A DNA stretch of 64,000 bases from Dugong dugon (taxonomy: Eukaryota > Chordata > Mammalia > Sirenia > Dugongidae), in assembly GCA_030035585.1 (NCBI GenBank), contig CM057481.1:10131128-10195127 (forward strand). Reading direction: 5' to 3'. Below the pieces are notes generated by a model that saw only the letters and a list, made by a program, of their open reading frames with translations, ran no database searches and had not been told where the DNA came from. Shown here piece by piece: positions 1 through 12,124 of this stretch. The first letter of the stretch is position 1. Each line of letters opens with the position of its first letter. The translations under genes were made by a program, and so were the position numbers.

Positions 1-1430
1 AGTTTCTCCATGTACAGTAGAGTGACATTGATTACACTCTTTGAGTTGTGCAACCATTCTCACCCGCCTTTTCTGAGTTCTTCCTCCCTCATTAACATAA
101 GCTCATCCAATCTTTGAGTTGCTGTTGTCAATTTGATCTCATATAGATAGTTCTTAAAAGAGCATAATGTTCAAGGCAGACCTTTTTTTACTAGTTAAGC
201 TAAACTATTGTTCGGTTTTAAGAAGACTTCAGGAGGTATTTTTGGTTCAAGGTTCAAAGATTATCTCGGGGCAGTTAGTTTCAGAGGTTTATCCAGCCTC
301 CATGGCTCCAGAAAGTCTGGAGTGCATGAGAATTTGGAATTCTGTTTTGTATTTTCCCTGTTTTGATCAAGGTTCTTCTATGGAATCTTTGATCAAAATG
401 TTCCAGTAATGGTAGGTGGGCACCATCCAATTCTTCTGGACTCATGGCATAGGAGGCAGACGTGTATGGAGACAATTAGCCACACATTCCATATCCTCCT
501 CCTATTCCTGACTCTCCTTCCTCTGTTGTTCCAGGTGAATAGAAACCAGTTGTTGTGCCTTGGATGGCTGTGTGCAAGCTTTTAAGACTACAGGCACTAC
601 ACAGCGAACTAGGAGGTAGAACAGAAGCACTAAATACATCATCAGGCCAGTTAACTGGGATATCCCATGAACCCATGACCCTAAACCTCCAAACCAAGGA
701 ACCAAATCCCATAATCCCATAATGTGTTTGGTTGTACGTAAGCAGCCTCAGAAGCTACTCTGTTTTTTTTTTTTTTTTTTTTTTGGTCGTCATTGTTGTA
801 AATATGTCTGTCACACAACTTAATTGCCAATTCCGCTTTTTACAGGTATACAAATTATTGACAGAAATTACAATAATTGGCTGTGCAGCCCTACCCTTAA
901 TCAATGCAATTTTTCTGTCAGTGTTAACTCTCCTTTTCCCCCCTCTCTCCCACCCCTTGGTAACCACTAATAAACTTTGGTTTCTATACATTGGCCTTTT
1001 CTTGTCTTTTTATATAAGTGAGGTCATACAGTATTTGTCCTTTTATGATGGGTTTATTTCGCTCAACATGATGTCTTCAAGTTCTAGCTATACTGTAGCA
1101 TGTATCAAGACTTCATTTCTCCTACTGGCTGAGTACTGTTCCATTGTATGTATGTATCCACCACATTTTGTTTATCCATTCATCTGTTGATGGGCATGTA
1201 GGTTGTTTCCAACTTTTGGCTATTGTGAATGGTGCTACAGTGAATATTGATGTCTCTTTTTGAGTCTCTGCTTTCAAGTCTTTTGGGTATATACCTAGGA
1301 GTGGAATTGCTGGGCCATATGATAGTTCTAATTTTAATTTTTTTAAGAAGCACCACACTGTGTTCCACAATGGCTGTACCGTTTTGCATTCCCATCAGCA
1401 AAGGATAAGGGTTCCAATTTTACTTGCCAA
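1..1430 (-). mobile_element. L1 LINE, 3' part (ORF2 C-terminus plus 3'UTR), cut by window edge
   Basis: Read on the minus strand, 1370-1122 encodes a recognisable L1 ORF2 C-terminal stretch ([20 protein letters not shown], then TDEWINKMWWIHTYNGT). It is followed towards position 1 by a long non-coding 3'UTR. A T-run at 761-784 separates the ORF2 end from a 3'UTR block (about 1-735) that matches 17215-18020 in the opposite orientation. The element is 5'-truncated near 1430 and runs out of the window on the left. The reading frames are broken, so it is inactive. Confidence 0.85.
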
Positions 1431-3113
1431 CTTTTAATGAAGAAGTAATTCTACTAAAATCTAACCATTTTGTTTTATGTAAATGAAATTCTCACAGTTC
1501 TGATGAGCATGCTTCTCATAAGATCTTGGGTGAGGAAACTGCTTGGAACGTCTCAAAAGTAAATGCCCTCAGGTGTATAGAATAAAACACTGGTAACATA
1601 GCAGTTCAGGTTCCAGTAATACTACTAAGTATGTGGTGGTATATTAGCTACATCCTCCTTTTGGTGCTAGTTTCTTTAGTATACAAAAAGGGGTTATTAC
1701 AGTTGAGTTATCTGACCAGATATCAGAGAGCAGGAGCTAGTTTTTATGTTGTAGGTGCCTTGTAGGCAGGTAGTTTCACATGAAAGTTAGTGATTCAGCT
1801 CTACATAGTTCAAGAAAAATACTGTACCCTGAGAACATATGTCCCCAGAATTGCAGTTATTTTTTTTTCTTCTTTTTAACATTTCACTCTAATCTGTGTA
1901 GAATTTGTTGGGTTAGTACGAAGCAGGCCTTTAATACGAGTCTTTTCTTTCTAAGAGGCGAAGAAATGGTCTTATTTGTTAGTGATCCTTCTCTCCTCCA
2001 GTGGTTTGCAGGCCGGCATATGCCCTGTGTCTGTCATATTCTTGAAGACGTTTGGCTGTCTGTCCTGGAGGATATGTGTGCAGTAGGACCCCTGGGGCTC
2101 ACCCCTGACCCCACTACCTCTAGGCTGTGCACTTTGGGCAGGCTCACTTTTTGAGTCTCAGTCTTTTTTTAAATCTGTGAGGTGGAGATAATAATAACGA
2201 GGCCTACCCTGTGGCAGTTGTGAGACTAAAATGAGAATATGCATGGGAAGTGCTCATATCAAAGCATCAAAAATCTGCAGTCACCCTTCATTCTTTCTCC
2301 AGTGCCACACGGTTTTAGTGATTGTAACTTTGTGATGTTTTAATACCTGCACACAGGTGCACTTTTTTTTTTTTTCTGCCTTGAGTTAGGTTCTTTCCAT
2401 TGACAGAAGTAAAAGTGACAAGCAACTGAGAGGCGACATTTCAAGTGTGTCTTTCATGTTTGCTCAATGTCTGTAGCGTGGGAACGACTGAGTGAAGGAG
2501 CTTCTGTACCGTGGGAGACTCTGCAGTAGGAGGCCTAAATTCAGATGACACAGAAAGATGCTGTGGATGTTAAGTCAGAAAAGCAAATGGTAGAACCATG
2601 TTATTTCATTTTTGAAAAATATGTTCCCCCAGCAACTGAAGTGTGTTTAAACAGAAGAAAATGTCTGGAAGGATCTCAATGAGAGATTGCAAACTGGTGG
2701 TCCTTGGGTCAAATTCAGCCAGCAGCTGTGTTTTGTGTGGCCTGTGCAGTACTTTTAAAAATGATGAATTAGTTCCCAACATTTAAAGATTGAGAGATTT
2801 TACAGAAAATCCAGAACTTCAGGTTTCTCTTGAAAAGCTGCAATGTCTGGTCCCTCTGGACTGATAGGCCCTCAGGACACCAGTAAGCTGGAGCTGCCGT
2901 CCCCTCTTGGGTGGAGCACATACATGTTCTCTGGGGTGCCCCAGCCCCCACCTGTACTTTATCCCTGGGGCCCTGAAGATATTGGGTCTGTGAGTCCCTT
3001 AGCTACATTTGGCTTTAACACTGGTGCCTCTGGCAAGTGGGACTGGGGTGGAGAAAAGGGGTGACCTTTGAGGGACTCACTTATTACTTCATATACTTCT
3101 GTATGGTTTAAAG
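1431..3113. other. Intronic sequence, mostly unique, with one MIR
   Basis: I see no exon, RNA gene or young repeat here. The T-runs at 1860-1868 and 2363-2375 are simple. The only repeat I can recognise is the MIR listed separately near 2105-2260. Confidence 0.5.
2105..2260 (+). repeat. MIR SINE (ancient)
   Basis: The order of landmarks is that of MIR: an exclusion of coding sense, then a CTGTGAGGTGGAGATAATAAT core and a GTGAGACTAAAATGAGAAT segment. It is highly diverged, as expected of a family that predates placental mammals. Confidence 0.6.
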
Positions 3114-3321
3114 GGAGCCCTGGTGGCACAACAGTTAAGCATTCGGCTGCTAACTGAAAGGTTGGTGGTTCGAGCCCACCCAACGGCTCTGTGGGAAGAA
3201 GATCTGGGGATCTGCTTCCATAAAGATTACAGCCTAGGAAACTCTGTGGGGTGGTTCTGTTCTGTCACATGGAGTCGCTATGAGTCAGAATGGATTTGAC
3301 AGCACCAAACAACAACAGCAA
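3114..3321 (+). repeat. AfroSINE, long form
   Basis: Starts GAGCCCTGGTGGCACAAC, has a B-box-like GGTTCGAGCCC, a middle segment with GATCTGCTTCCATAAAG, and the tail CGCTATGAGTCAGAATGG ending in a CAACAACAGCA tail. The tRNA-like head and RTE-like tail identify it as an afrotherian tRNA-derived SINE. Confidence 0.9.
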
Positions 3322-5025
3322 TGTGGTTTGAATGTATTGTAATGACATTATGATAAATTTTAAAAACCAGTAGAAAAACATGTTTTAATGCTTCGAAGTA
3401 TCCTACATGCCACATAGAGAAAATCCATAGCGTTGTTCCTTTATGAGCTCCCATAATAAAGCTCAAAATGAACTTGAACGCTGTAGGTCTGGAACCTCTT
3501 ACTGAAATTCTCTTCTCCAGGTTCCTTCTTCATGGAGCAATTTTCTTACTGGATTTCTTACTTCTGGGAGGGCAGGGGCTTCAGGAGAAACATCTGTGCT
3601 CTGTTCCCTCCTTCCTTTTTGCAGACTGTACCCCTTTTCTCCTGTCAAGGGGCGTCTCTGGCTCTCCTTCCGTCTTTACCTAATGCCTACTCTGGGAGCT
3701 GACTCTACTTTCACCTCTCCCACAAGGTGCTGCAGCCCACGGGTTTTTTTTTCTTTTTTTTTTTTTTTTTATTGTTTCTCGTTCAGTCAGCAGCCAGAAC
3801 TTACAAGGTTTAATCATTCTAGGATTAGTTCATGTCCGTGTGTCCCCTATGACCAACCCCCGCTGCCCCAAATCCTGAGTCCAGCACGACCACTCTACAT
3901 TTCCTTTGGCTTTCTTTTAGGTCCCCTTGGTGGCTGGGACTGCACCAAGTGGCTAGTTCCCAGATTTTCTAGGAGAGGAGTAGCTGGGCTTGCAGGAGCC
4001 TCCATTGCCTCCCCAACCCCCCCACCAGGAGCATAGTCTTCATTAGCTGAGTGGCCACCACAGCTGTCCAGCCTCAGGTTCTTTTCAGACCTGTACACAT
4101 TCAGAACCCGTGGCCCAGACCAGCCACCACTCAACCTAGACTTGTTTTGTGAGGAGTTAGACTTTGGGAAAGGGGATCTGAAACCTGCCTTTTGGTGGAC
4201 ACCCCTGTTTGATTTCACACACATTACTGAGCACCTCCTGGGTACCAGACCCAGTGCCACATGTAGGCCCTGAGTTGACTCAGATGCTTGCCTAGAAGGC
4301 CAGAGCCTTTTCACCCTAATTTCACTTCCTTCTTTCTCCAGATAGATGCCGCCCCTCATGTTCCTTGAAGCAAGACCCAGGGTTTTCAAAGCAGCGCTCC
4401 AGACCTACCAGAGTTTTTGCAAAGCACCCTGTGGTTCTGTACCACCTTGCTGTTGCCCTTGCCAGTCCTTCTGCCTAGAATGCCCCCCCCCGCCCCCCTG
4501 GAACTCTGCCCACATATCTTGCTTTGAGAATCCTTCCTGAACTTTGTCCTCATAAAAAATGTGTTTCCCAGGCTCAGTTATTCCTTGGCCCCTCAGCACT
4601 TCCTGCAAACTCCTGGCTGCATTTATTTTATTGTCCAGTCACTGGTGGTTCATCTTTTTACCAACAGATCCTGGTACATCCTTCTGTAATGTCCCTGAAG
4701 CAGAGGACACTCTTGGGAAGACCTTGTGTTAGTGGCCAGACCACTGGCCCAAGTGAGTGGGGGAAAGGTTGCTTTCTCTGAAGCTCTAATGTTAAATCTT
4801 GGATTTAATCTCCTTTTGTTAGGCCAGAAGCTTGTTGTTAAAATGAACCCAGCTCTCTTTGCTGGATACACCGTTTGACTTGAAAACTGAGGCAGAGGAA
4901 GGCTCTTAAAAGATCTGTGCGTTTTTAAGAAGGTCTCAGGAATGCCGGGCTAAATTTTTGCAGCGAGGAGTCTCAATTAGGAAGAGTTTTGCAAATCAAA
5001 CACTACTCCTTTAGGAAAATAAGAG
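3322..5025. other. Intronic sequence with T-tract and an L2-like segment
   Basis: Mostly unique. A broken T-tract lies at 3745-3771. Reading frames of up to 164 codons cross 3596-4389 on both strands but have no recognisable domain, so I treat them as chance. An L2-like stretch is listed separately. Confidence 0.5.
4405..4660 (+). repeat. L2-like LINE 3' segment (ancient)
   Basis: The run TGCCAGTCCTTCTGCCTAGAATGCCC, followed by GAATCCTTCCTGAACT and a later TGCATTTATTTTATTGTCC, resembles the 3' end of mammalian L2 elements. A C-rich run interrupts it at 4483-4498. Confidence 0.5.
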
Positions 5026-5228
5026 GTCCCTGGGTGGCACAGATGTTTTGCGCTGGCTGCTGACTGAAAGATTGGCATTTTGAACCTACCCAGTGGTACT
5101 GCGGAGGAAAGTCCTAGTTATCTGCTTCCATAAAGATCACAGTCAAGACAACCCTGTGGAGCAGTTCTCTGTAACACTTGGGGTTACCATGAGTTGGAAT
5201 TGACTTGATGGTAACAGGTTTGGTTTGA
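5026..5228 (+). repeat. AfroSINE, long form, diverged
   Basis: GGTCCCTGGGTGGCACAGA head, CTGACTGAAAGATTGGC, middle with TCTGCTTCCATAAAGATC, tail GGTTACCATGAGTTGGAATT. It has more substitutions than most copies here, so it is probably older. Confidence 0.88.
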
Positions 5229-6696
5229 CAGAACTAAATGATAATAATAATAATTGAAAGCTGAACTGGATTGTATCTCCTTGGGTTTGAGATCTACTAC
5301 CACTATGCAAGGAGGGGGAGGGTTTTGATTTGTTTGGGTGGGAAGAGGGACAAAAGTATAGTTTTCATCTGAAACCTGCTAGGTCTGCCATGAGACAGTC
5401 TACTTCACCTAGGAGGTCTGGATTTTGAAAAAGGCAGGGTGCTGGGACAAGGTGTTGATTCTGGAGAGATCCCCATTTCAAAAAATGAGAAGTGTCACCC
5501 ATGAGGTATTGTTCTTATGCATTTCCATTTTTTCCATTATTTCTCTGAGGAGAGCAGTAAGGCCACTTAGAATCCACGTCAGAAGCTGAAAGGGCGGTTT
5601 CCAAGCAGCAGCTATTTTGAAGGGGCTCTGAAGGGAAGACACCGTATTTGCCTAAGAAATAAAGAAAGAAACGGATGGGCGTGTGGTTGCTTTTGAATTA
5701 GCACTGAGTGTGAGCTCTGTATCCTGGGCAGGGCCGCTGACTCTTGGGTGAAGTTCAAGTAGATCATCTATTCCTCCCTGAACAACCTCATCTCTTCATC
5801 TCTCCTCCCAGCATCCCTCCCCCCAGTAACGTTTTCTTCTCTATGCATTTTCATTCCAGCTTTTGGGTCTGTAAAGCTCCAGACTAGAGATATGGTGTCT
5901 AGCAGCGAACTGTTTAGAGCTGCCCGGATGCCCAGCAGGGCTTTTAGGTGGGGACCCACCAAGCATTGTTTCCCACAGGCTGAGGACTGTCAGCCAGAAA
6001 CTGAATTTCTGGTGTAACTTTGAATGCCAAAGGGCAAAGAGAGCTCTGAAAAAGCAGCAGCAGCAGCTGGTGAGGAAACCACTGGAGGTGGGGAGCTCTG
6101 GTTCTCAGCTCTGACACTTGTAACTGATGGCCCCCTGTCACTTCCTGTCATGCAGCCCAAGTGGTGGGGAGGAGTTCCTTCAGAAACTCCTGAAACCATG
6201 CTCTGTGCCGCTCAGACAATCCCGTCCGCAGGGCTCCACCACAGCTAAGGGCTGGGACTCGGGTGGATGAGGTCGGAGCGCCCCATGGTGTGGTGTTGCT
6301 TCTTTGTCCACGCTCAGGTAAGCTCCCTGCGGAGGGAGGAAAGGGGGGGTGCAGCTGCTGAGCCGGGCATGTGCTGGCCCTCAGCTCCCACCCAGGCTTG
6401 TGGGGCAGTTCCAGGAGCTGAGGTATGGGGGGCGCAGCTGTCTTTGCATTTCCCAAGAAACTTAGCAGGGAGTTGCTAGTCAAAATGCCTAGGGTGTTGG
6501 AGCCACATTTCTGCCTCACTTGAGTATGAATCAGAAAGAGCCATGTGGTTGTGTTTAAGACCACAAATGGTTGGACTTAGCTGAGATGGTGAGCTGAGAG
6601 GAGAGCATCCTTTCAGGGCCTCATTTAGCATCTGTGATTGGAGGAGAGCAAGGGTGGGGTGGGGGAGGGGTGCCTTCTGCTCTTTGCTCTGTGACA
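5229..6696. other. Intronic sequence, unique
   Basis: No recognisable repeat or exon. The segment 6030-6480 is somewhat G/C-rich but carries no CpG-island density, and its overlapping reading frames on both strands show no known domain. Confidence 0.5.
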
Positions 6697-6905
6697 CAAG
6701 TATTTAATTTTTTTTTTAACAGACTATTTTCTAAAGCAGGTTTGGGTTCATAGAAAAATTGAAAAATTGTGCAGAAGGTACAGAGTTCCATATATTTCCT
6801 TCCCCTACACACTGTTTCTTCTATTATTAGCATCTTGCATGTGTACTACATTTGTTACAACTGATGAACCGGTATTGATACCGTATTAGTATTTTAATGT
6901 TTACA
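6697..6905 (-). mobile_element. Old L1 3'UTR fragment
   Basis: The T-run plus CAGACTATTTTCTAAAGCAG, GGTTCATAGAAAAATTG and CAGAAGGTACAGAGTTCC is the antisense of the 3'UTR typical of ancient mammalian L1 (L1M) elements. There is no coding remnant. Confidence 0.65.
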
Positions 6906-7644
6906 AAAGGCCTGTTTTCAGTTAATGGGAAGGAAAAGAGAGAGAGAAAAGGATGCACCTGCCTTCTGCTTCTTGTTTGTTTTTAATTACAAAGTAGATT
7001 TCCAGGATCTTCTCTCCTCCTTTTGATTGGAAGGTGGCTGCACTGTTTTGGAAATTCAGTCTGTTTGGGGCAACGTTTTTTGTAGGTTTCCTTAAATTTG
7101 TGATCCTGTTGGTTTGAGTGTGCTCATCACTGGGAGGATGAAGTCAGGTAACATCCGTGGAGGCTCAGAATCACTACACTTCTCCTTAAGAGTGTTAGTG
7201 CCTGGTTTGGGTGATTTTGGAAGGCATGGCTGAAAAAGCTGTATTTCTCTGGAATGAAGAGCAGTTTAGGAACCCTGCAACCCTGCAGCTTATTGTTCTT
7301 GTCCTTTATTTATTTATTTGGAGGGTATTAAAGTTTTGGATAAGCCAACAATTTTCTGAAGGATGTTCTTTCTATTTCTCTCATCAGAATTACATTTCTG
7401 AGACTGATTTTTGTAATGCTCATTTCAACTCTTATATATAACCATTACAAACACATAAGGTTAATCCTTTCATGTGACTTGGATGATTTCCCTGTCTTTC
7501 TCCTTTTCACATCTTACTACCCAGATATTTGCTCACTTGGTAAAGCATAGTTTTTGAGCTTTTGAGGCATAGAAATTGGCATTTTAAGTGACTTACTGTA
7601 TTTCAGTGACAGTTAATGCAGAGTTCATAACAAAATAATAATAA

Positions 7645-7714
7645 ACCAAAAAAAACCAAACCCGTTGCCGTCAATTCCGACTCATACAGGGTTGCCATGT
7701 GTATGAGTCGGAAT
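7645..7714 (-). repeat. AfroSINE 3'-end fragment forming a hairpin
   Basis: AACCAAACCCGTTGCCGTCAATTCCGACTCATAC is the antisense of the SINE tail. Only about 70 bp is present. The fragment ends in a second, inverted copy of the tail, giving perfect 14-bp arms at 7674-7687 and 7701-7714 around a 13-nt loop. Confidence 0.7.
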
Positions 7715-7739
7715 AACAATAATAGCTAAGGTATATTTA

Positions 7740-8125
7740 GATGCTTTTTATGTAACTAAGCATTCTTCTCACAGTAGCTCATGACATTCTCACAACAGTG
7801 TTTTAGAGATTGGCTATTATTATCGCCCCCATTTTACAGACGGTGAAACTGAGGATTAGAGAAGATAAATAATTTTTCCAAGGTTACCCAGCTGGTAAGT
7901 AGCGGATCAGAGCCCCGGTGGTGCAACGGTTAAGAGTTTGGCTGTTTAACCCAAAGGCTGGCAGTTCGAATCCACCAGTGGCTCCTTGGAAACCCTATGG
8001 GGCAGTTTTCTGTGTCCTACAGGGTCGCTATGAGTCGGAATTGACTCGACAGCAATGAGTTTGGTGTTTTTTTAAAGTGATGGATCAGGGTACAAACCCA
8101 GGCAGAATGGATCCGGAATTGACAT
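7740..8125 (-). repeat. MIR SINE interrupted by an AfroSINE
   Basis: CCATTTTACAGACGGTGAAACTGAGG and CCAAGGTTACCCAGCTGGTAAG are the antisense MIR core. The match resumes after the inserted SINE at about 8078 (GGATCAGGGTACAAACCCAGG). The MIR is therefore older than the SINE. Confidence 0.8.
7911..8075 (+). repeat. AfroSINE, short form, nested in MIR
   Basis: GAGCCCCGGTGGTGCAACGG head, CAGTTCGAATCCACC B-box, direct junction to CTCCTTGGAAACCCTATGGG, tail CGCTATGAGTCGGAATTGAC. The host MIR sequence GCGGATCAG / GATGGATCAG flanks both sides as a likely target-site duplication. Confidence 0.93.
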
Positions 8126-8299
8126 TCTTAGCCATTAGATGCTACATGATAATTTAAAAGATGGCACCCTTCTTAGATCTCCTGCCACATGCAACATCTG
8201 CAGTAACACTCAGCTTTCCAGTTCTTGGGCAAGTCAGCCTATTTTGGGTGCAAACGGTGTCTTGATTTGGTGGACGTTTGCTGTGGTCCAATTAGCACT

Positions 8300-8420
8300 T
8301 AAGTAAGAGGCACATCACTTCCTTCTCTGGATTCAGTCTCCCCACCTGTCAAATGGAGATGTCTCTGAACTCACTTTACCTTTGTCATGAACCTAAGATA
8401 TGCAAAGATCCTGGATAAAG
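8300..8420 (+). repeat. MIR-like segment
   Basis: CATCACTTCCTTCTCTGGATTCAGTCTCCCCACCTGTCAAATGGAGATG has the MIR order of the late-core segment. It is strongly diverged. Confidence 0.5.
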
Positions 8421-8489
8421 TAAAAAAATAGTTTTCACATCTGCCTCATTTCAGAGTCAAATGATTTTGTGAGTGTTCTTAGCATACTG

Positions 8490-9065
8490 TCTTACGCTGC
8501 GTTATCTAGAGAAGCAAAACCAGTAAAGTGTATAAATATATAGAGAGAAAGATTTATATCAAGGAAATGGTTCACGCAGTTGTGAGGCTGGAACATCCCA
8601 AGTCCGTAGGTCAGGCTGAAGGCTTCTCCTGATTCACGTAGCTGCAGGGGCTGGCGAACCCAAGATCAACAGGTCAGACAGCAGGAGGACTCTGGCTCAC
8701 ATGCTGAGAAGATGGAGGAATCCCAAGATCGGCAGGCAAGATGGCAGGTGAGCTGCTAGCCCAAGTCCCAAGAACTGGAGGTCAGATGAACAGGAGCCAG
8801 CTGCAGGATCCAGAGTGGGCGAAAGTCCACAAGCCTTGCCAGAAAGTCCACCTATATTGGATGCAGGCCACACCCCCAAGGGAACTCCCTTTCAGCTGAT
8901 TGGCTACTCACAGCAGATCCCATCATGGAGATGATCACATTATATCAGATCTCATCATAGAGGTGACTACACCATTATACAACTGCCAGACTACATCATA
9001 ATTGCCAAACCACTGAGAATCATGGCCCAGCCAAGTTGACACACAGCCTTAACGATCATGCATAT
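8490..9065. repeat. Ancient interspersed repeat, family not resolved
   Basis: The stretch begins near TTATCTAGAGAAGCAAAACC, contains TATAAATATATAGAGAGAAAG and TCAAGGAAATGGTTCACGC, and ends CAGCCAAGTTGACACACAGCC. I recognise this as a dispersed mammalian repeat but cannot place its class (LTR or other) from the sequence alone. Several short internal phrases (CAAGATCxxCAGG, CATCATxGAGxTGA) recur inside it. There is no coding potential. Confidence 0.5.
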
Positions 9066-9361
9066 ATTACCCAAGGTTGTCAAATGGAACTCAAAAAGTA
9101 ATTGGCTGGCCAGCTATTGACCTTTATTCTGCTCTTGAAAAGATTATTGAATGAATTTTTATTCCTTAACTCTGAGAATTGGCAGAGAAAAGATCTGGAG
9201 GAATTGTGGCTGGAAGGGGAGGTGCAATTGGTAACTGGGTATGGAGGGAGAAGAAAGGATGGGAGAATTCCTTGAAAGATCTCATAAATTTATCTTCTTA
9301 GGAGGCTTGACCAAGTTAGTTCTATATCTATCAAGAAATGATAGAGTGTAAGTATTTAGGG

Positions 9362-9570
9362 GATGGGTCTTAGAACCAGACAGATATAGGGCTGAGTCTC
9401 AGCCTTGCCTCTTAATAGCCATGTCATCCTGGACAGTTTACCAAACCTCTCTGAATCTGTTTTCTTCTCTGTAAAGTGGGGATAATCAATAGTGCCTGCC
9501 TTACCGGGTTATGAGGAATAAATGAAGTAACTCATGACAGTGCCTGACACACAGTCAGCACTCAGCAGAC
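9362..9570 (+). repeat. MIR SINE
   Basis: Shows the full MIR progression: AGCCTTGCCTCTTAATAGCC, ACAGTTTACCAAACCTCTCTG, CTGTAAAGTGGGGATAATC, ATGAGGAATAAATGAAGTAA and a final GTGCCTGACACACAGTCAGC. Confidence 0.85.
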
Positions 9571-10426
9571 ACGATCCATGTCCAATTCATGTTGAGTCTA
9601 GAATGTTCTGACGGCCACTGGAGAAATAAATCCTCAGCACATAAGGGCTTCACAACCCAAGGACCTGAAGCACCTTATATCCTGAGATGAACATGGATAT
9701 CATTTGATTTTATGGCAGGAAGGAAAGAATCAGTGCTTCATTTTAAAGCCCCTATTCCAGTTATTTTTGACCTGCTTATTTTCTCCAGGACATGTTTTTA
9801 CAGCTTGCCCAGGACGCTAAGTCAGAGCCATGGAAGGGGAAGTTGATTCAAACCAGCGCCTGAAAAGGCCTTTCTTGGTGGTACACTCAGAGACATGACT
9901 TGGAGGGGCTGAGGTCAGGGTGGTGACCCCGATTGTCCTCTGGGACAGAAACAAGGGTGGCTTTTGGACCTAAATATAGACTACGTGCATGTCACTTAGG
10001 GAAACCAGTTCCCGAATCTGGCTGGGGTGGGCAGTGCTCTTGGGAAGAGTGCTCCAGGGAGCTCAGGAACCAGCTCCTGCTCCATCAGCAATTTGTCGGA
10101 GTAACTTTGCCCACATTCTAGTTTCTCCTCATCCGTTGAACGCCTGCCCCAGCTTGGCGGCTTGTTTATTTCCCTAACTCTTCTCTTCCAAGTCTTTGCT
10201 GTCAGGTTTAACACCTCTCTCCCTTTCTTCTTGCAGACACTGCTCAGCCCTGGCTGTAAACTTGAGTTGTTCTCTCCGCATTACTTCTCAGACAGCAGAG
10301 ATGTACGAGGAGTAATGTACAGCACAGGGCTGGGAGTCAGGAATTTGAGGTTCAGGTTCCAGATTTTGCAGTTAACCTTGGGCAACTCTAAACTTCCCTG
10401 GGTACTGGGTCTCCCATCTGGGAGGC
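9571..10426. other. Intronic sequence, unique
   Basis: No recognisable repeat, exon or RNA gene. Overlapping frames of 60-94 codons on both strands show no domain. Confidence 0.5.
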
Positions 10427-10652
10427 AATATAGACGTAGCTGTTAAGAACTCAGGCCCTGGAGGTTGAAAGCCTAGCTTCAAATCCTGACTCCGCCGCTT
10501 GTTAACTGTGTGACCTCGGACAAGTTCCTTACCCCTCTGAGCCTCAGTTAACTTACCTGAAGAAGGGAAATGATAATAGTACTTGCCTTGTGGGTGGGTA
10601 GGAGGAATCTATAAAATAATGCCTATAAAGCCCTCAAGACAGTTCTTGGCAT
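10427..10652 (+). repeat. MIR SINE, near complete
   Basis: GCTTCAAATCCTGACTCCGCC, TTGTTAACTGTGTGACCTCGG, GAGCCTCAGTTAACTTACC and ATAATAGTACTTGCCTTG are in order. An RTE fragment abuts its 3' end at 10653. Confidence 0.88.
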
Positions 10653-11475
10653 GTTGTTGTTGTTGTCAGGTGCCGTCAAGTTGGTTCCAACTCGTAGTGA
10701 CCCTGTGCACAACAGAACAAAACACTGCCTGGTCCTGTGCCATCCTCACAATCGTTGTTACGCTTGAGCCCATTGTTGCAGCCACTGTGTCAGTCCATCT
10801 CCTTGAGGGTCTTCCTCTTTTTCGCTGACCCTCTACTTTACCAAGCATGATGTCCTTCTCCAGGGACTGATCCTTCCTGACAACATGTCCAAAGTATGTG
10901 AGACGTAGTCTCGCCATCCTTCCTTCTAAGGAGCATTCTGGTTGTACTTCTTCCAAGACAGATTTGTTCATTCTTTTGGCAGTCCATGGTATATTCAGTA
11001 TTCTTCACCAGCACCATAATTCAAAGGCATCTGTTCTTCTTCGGTCTTCCTTATTCATTGTCCAGCTTTCACATGCATATGAGGTGATTGAAAATACCAT
11101 GACTTGGGTCAGGTGCACCTTAGTCCTTACAGTAACATCTTTGCTTTTTAACACTTTAAAGAGGTCTTTTGCAGCAGATTTGCCCAATGCAGTATGTCTT
11201 TTGATTTCCTAACTGCTGCTTCCCTAGATGTGGATTGAAGTAAAATGAAATCCTTGACGACTTCAATATTTTCTCCATTCGCCATAATGTTGCCTACTGG
11301 TCCAGTTGTGAGGATTTTTGTTTTCTTTATGTTGAGGTGTAATTCTTGCTGAAGACTGTTGTCTTTGATATTCATCAGTAATGGCTTCAGTCCTCTTCAC
11401 TTTTAGCAAGCAAAGTTGTGTTATCTGCATATTGTGGGCTGTTAATGCGTCCTCCTCCAATCCTGATGCTGCATT
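10653..11475 (-). mobile_element. RTE (BovB-like) LINE, 3' fragment
   Basis: The minus strand at 10971-10666 reads as the C-terminus of an RTE polyprotein (ECSLEGRMARLRLTYFGHVV, then GQRKRGRPSRRWTD). A second, disrupted stretch at 11187-11005 reads SYACESWTMNKEDRRRTDAF. The fragment starts on the left with the short (GTT)n terminal repeat typical of RTE 3' ends. It is 5'-truncated near 11475. It comprises roughly the last quarter of the element and is inactive. Confidence 0.9.
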
Positions 11476-12124
11476 ATTAGTGCTCAAAACTGCTAACTAT
11501 GATTATGATTGTGATTTGTAGGAAAGTGAGGAGACTTGAAATGGATCAGTACTGCCTAAACTTCATTCATGTTTTCCAGATCCACGTTCCACGTGAACTA
11601 TTATTTTTCACTTACTGTTTTTCTTTAAATTGCTTAGTTTTTAAAACTTAGACTCACCTTAAGCAGTAATAGTCCTGAAATTATAGGCTGGATATGCATT
11701 TCCTAAATCACATTAAAATAAATACGTATGGATCTGCTGCATATGGTCCAAAACAATATTGTGTCATCACTGGGGTCCAGTCCCTATACTTTGGGGACCA
11801 CAGACCTGGTGGCTCTGAGCACCTGAAGTCCAGGTTGCTGCCTGCTAGTGATTGTAACAGTGCTCATCCCATAGAATGAACAATCTGCCCATCCTGTCAT
11901 TCATTAGGCATCGCCTGACCCTGTACCAGGGGCTGAGATGGCCAAAATATGAATCTCTGTAGCTGCTGCTGTCTTCTTTGAATAGGGCATTACCAGCCTA
12001 GGGAGAATTGAGAAGAAAAAGGTACAAAATGACTCAATTTCTGAAATCTCACCTTAAAAACAAGTGAGAGACACCAGGGCCACTGTCTGCCCCACGTCTC
12101 TGAATGTGAGTAAAGTAGACAGTG
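11476..12124. other. Intronic sequence, unique
   Basis: AT-rich, without recognisable repeats or exons. One frame at 11694-11879 has no domain. Confidence 0.45.

Noticed and set aside
3895..4389. 164-codon minus-strand open frame
   Set aside because: No recognisable domain, overlapping open frames on the other strand and no splice context; part of the stretch is L2-like.
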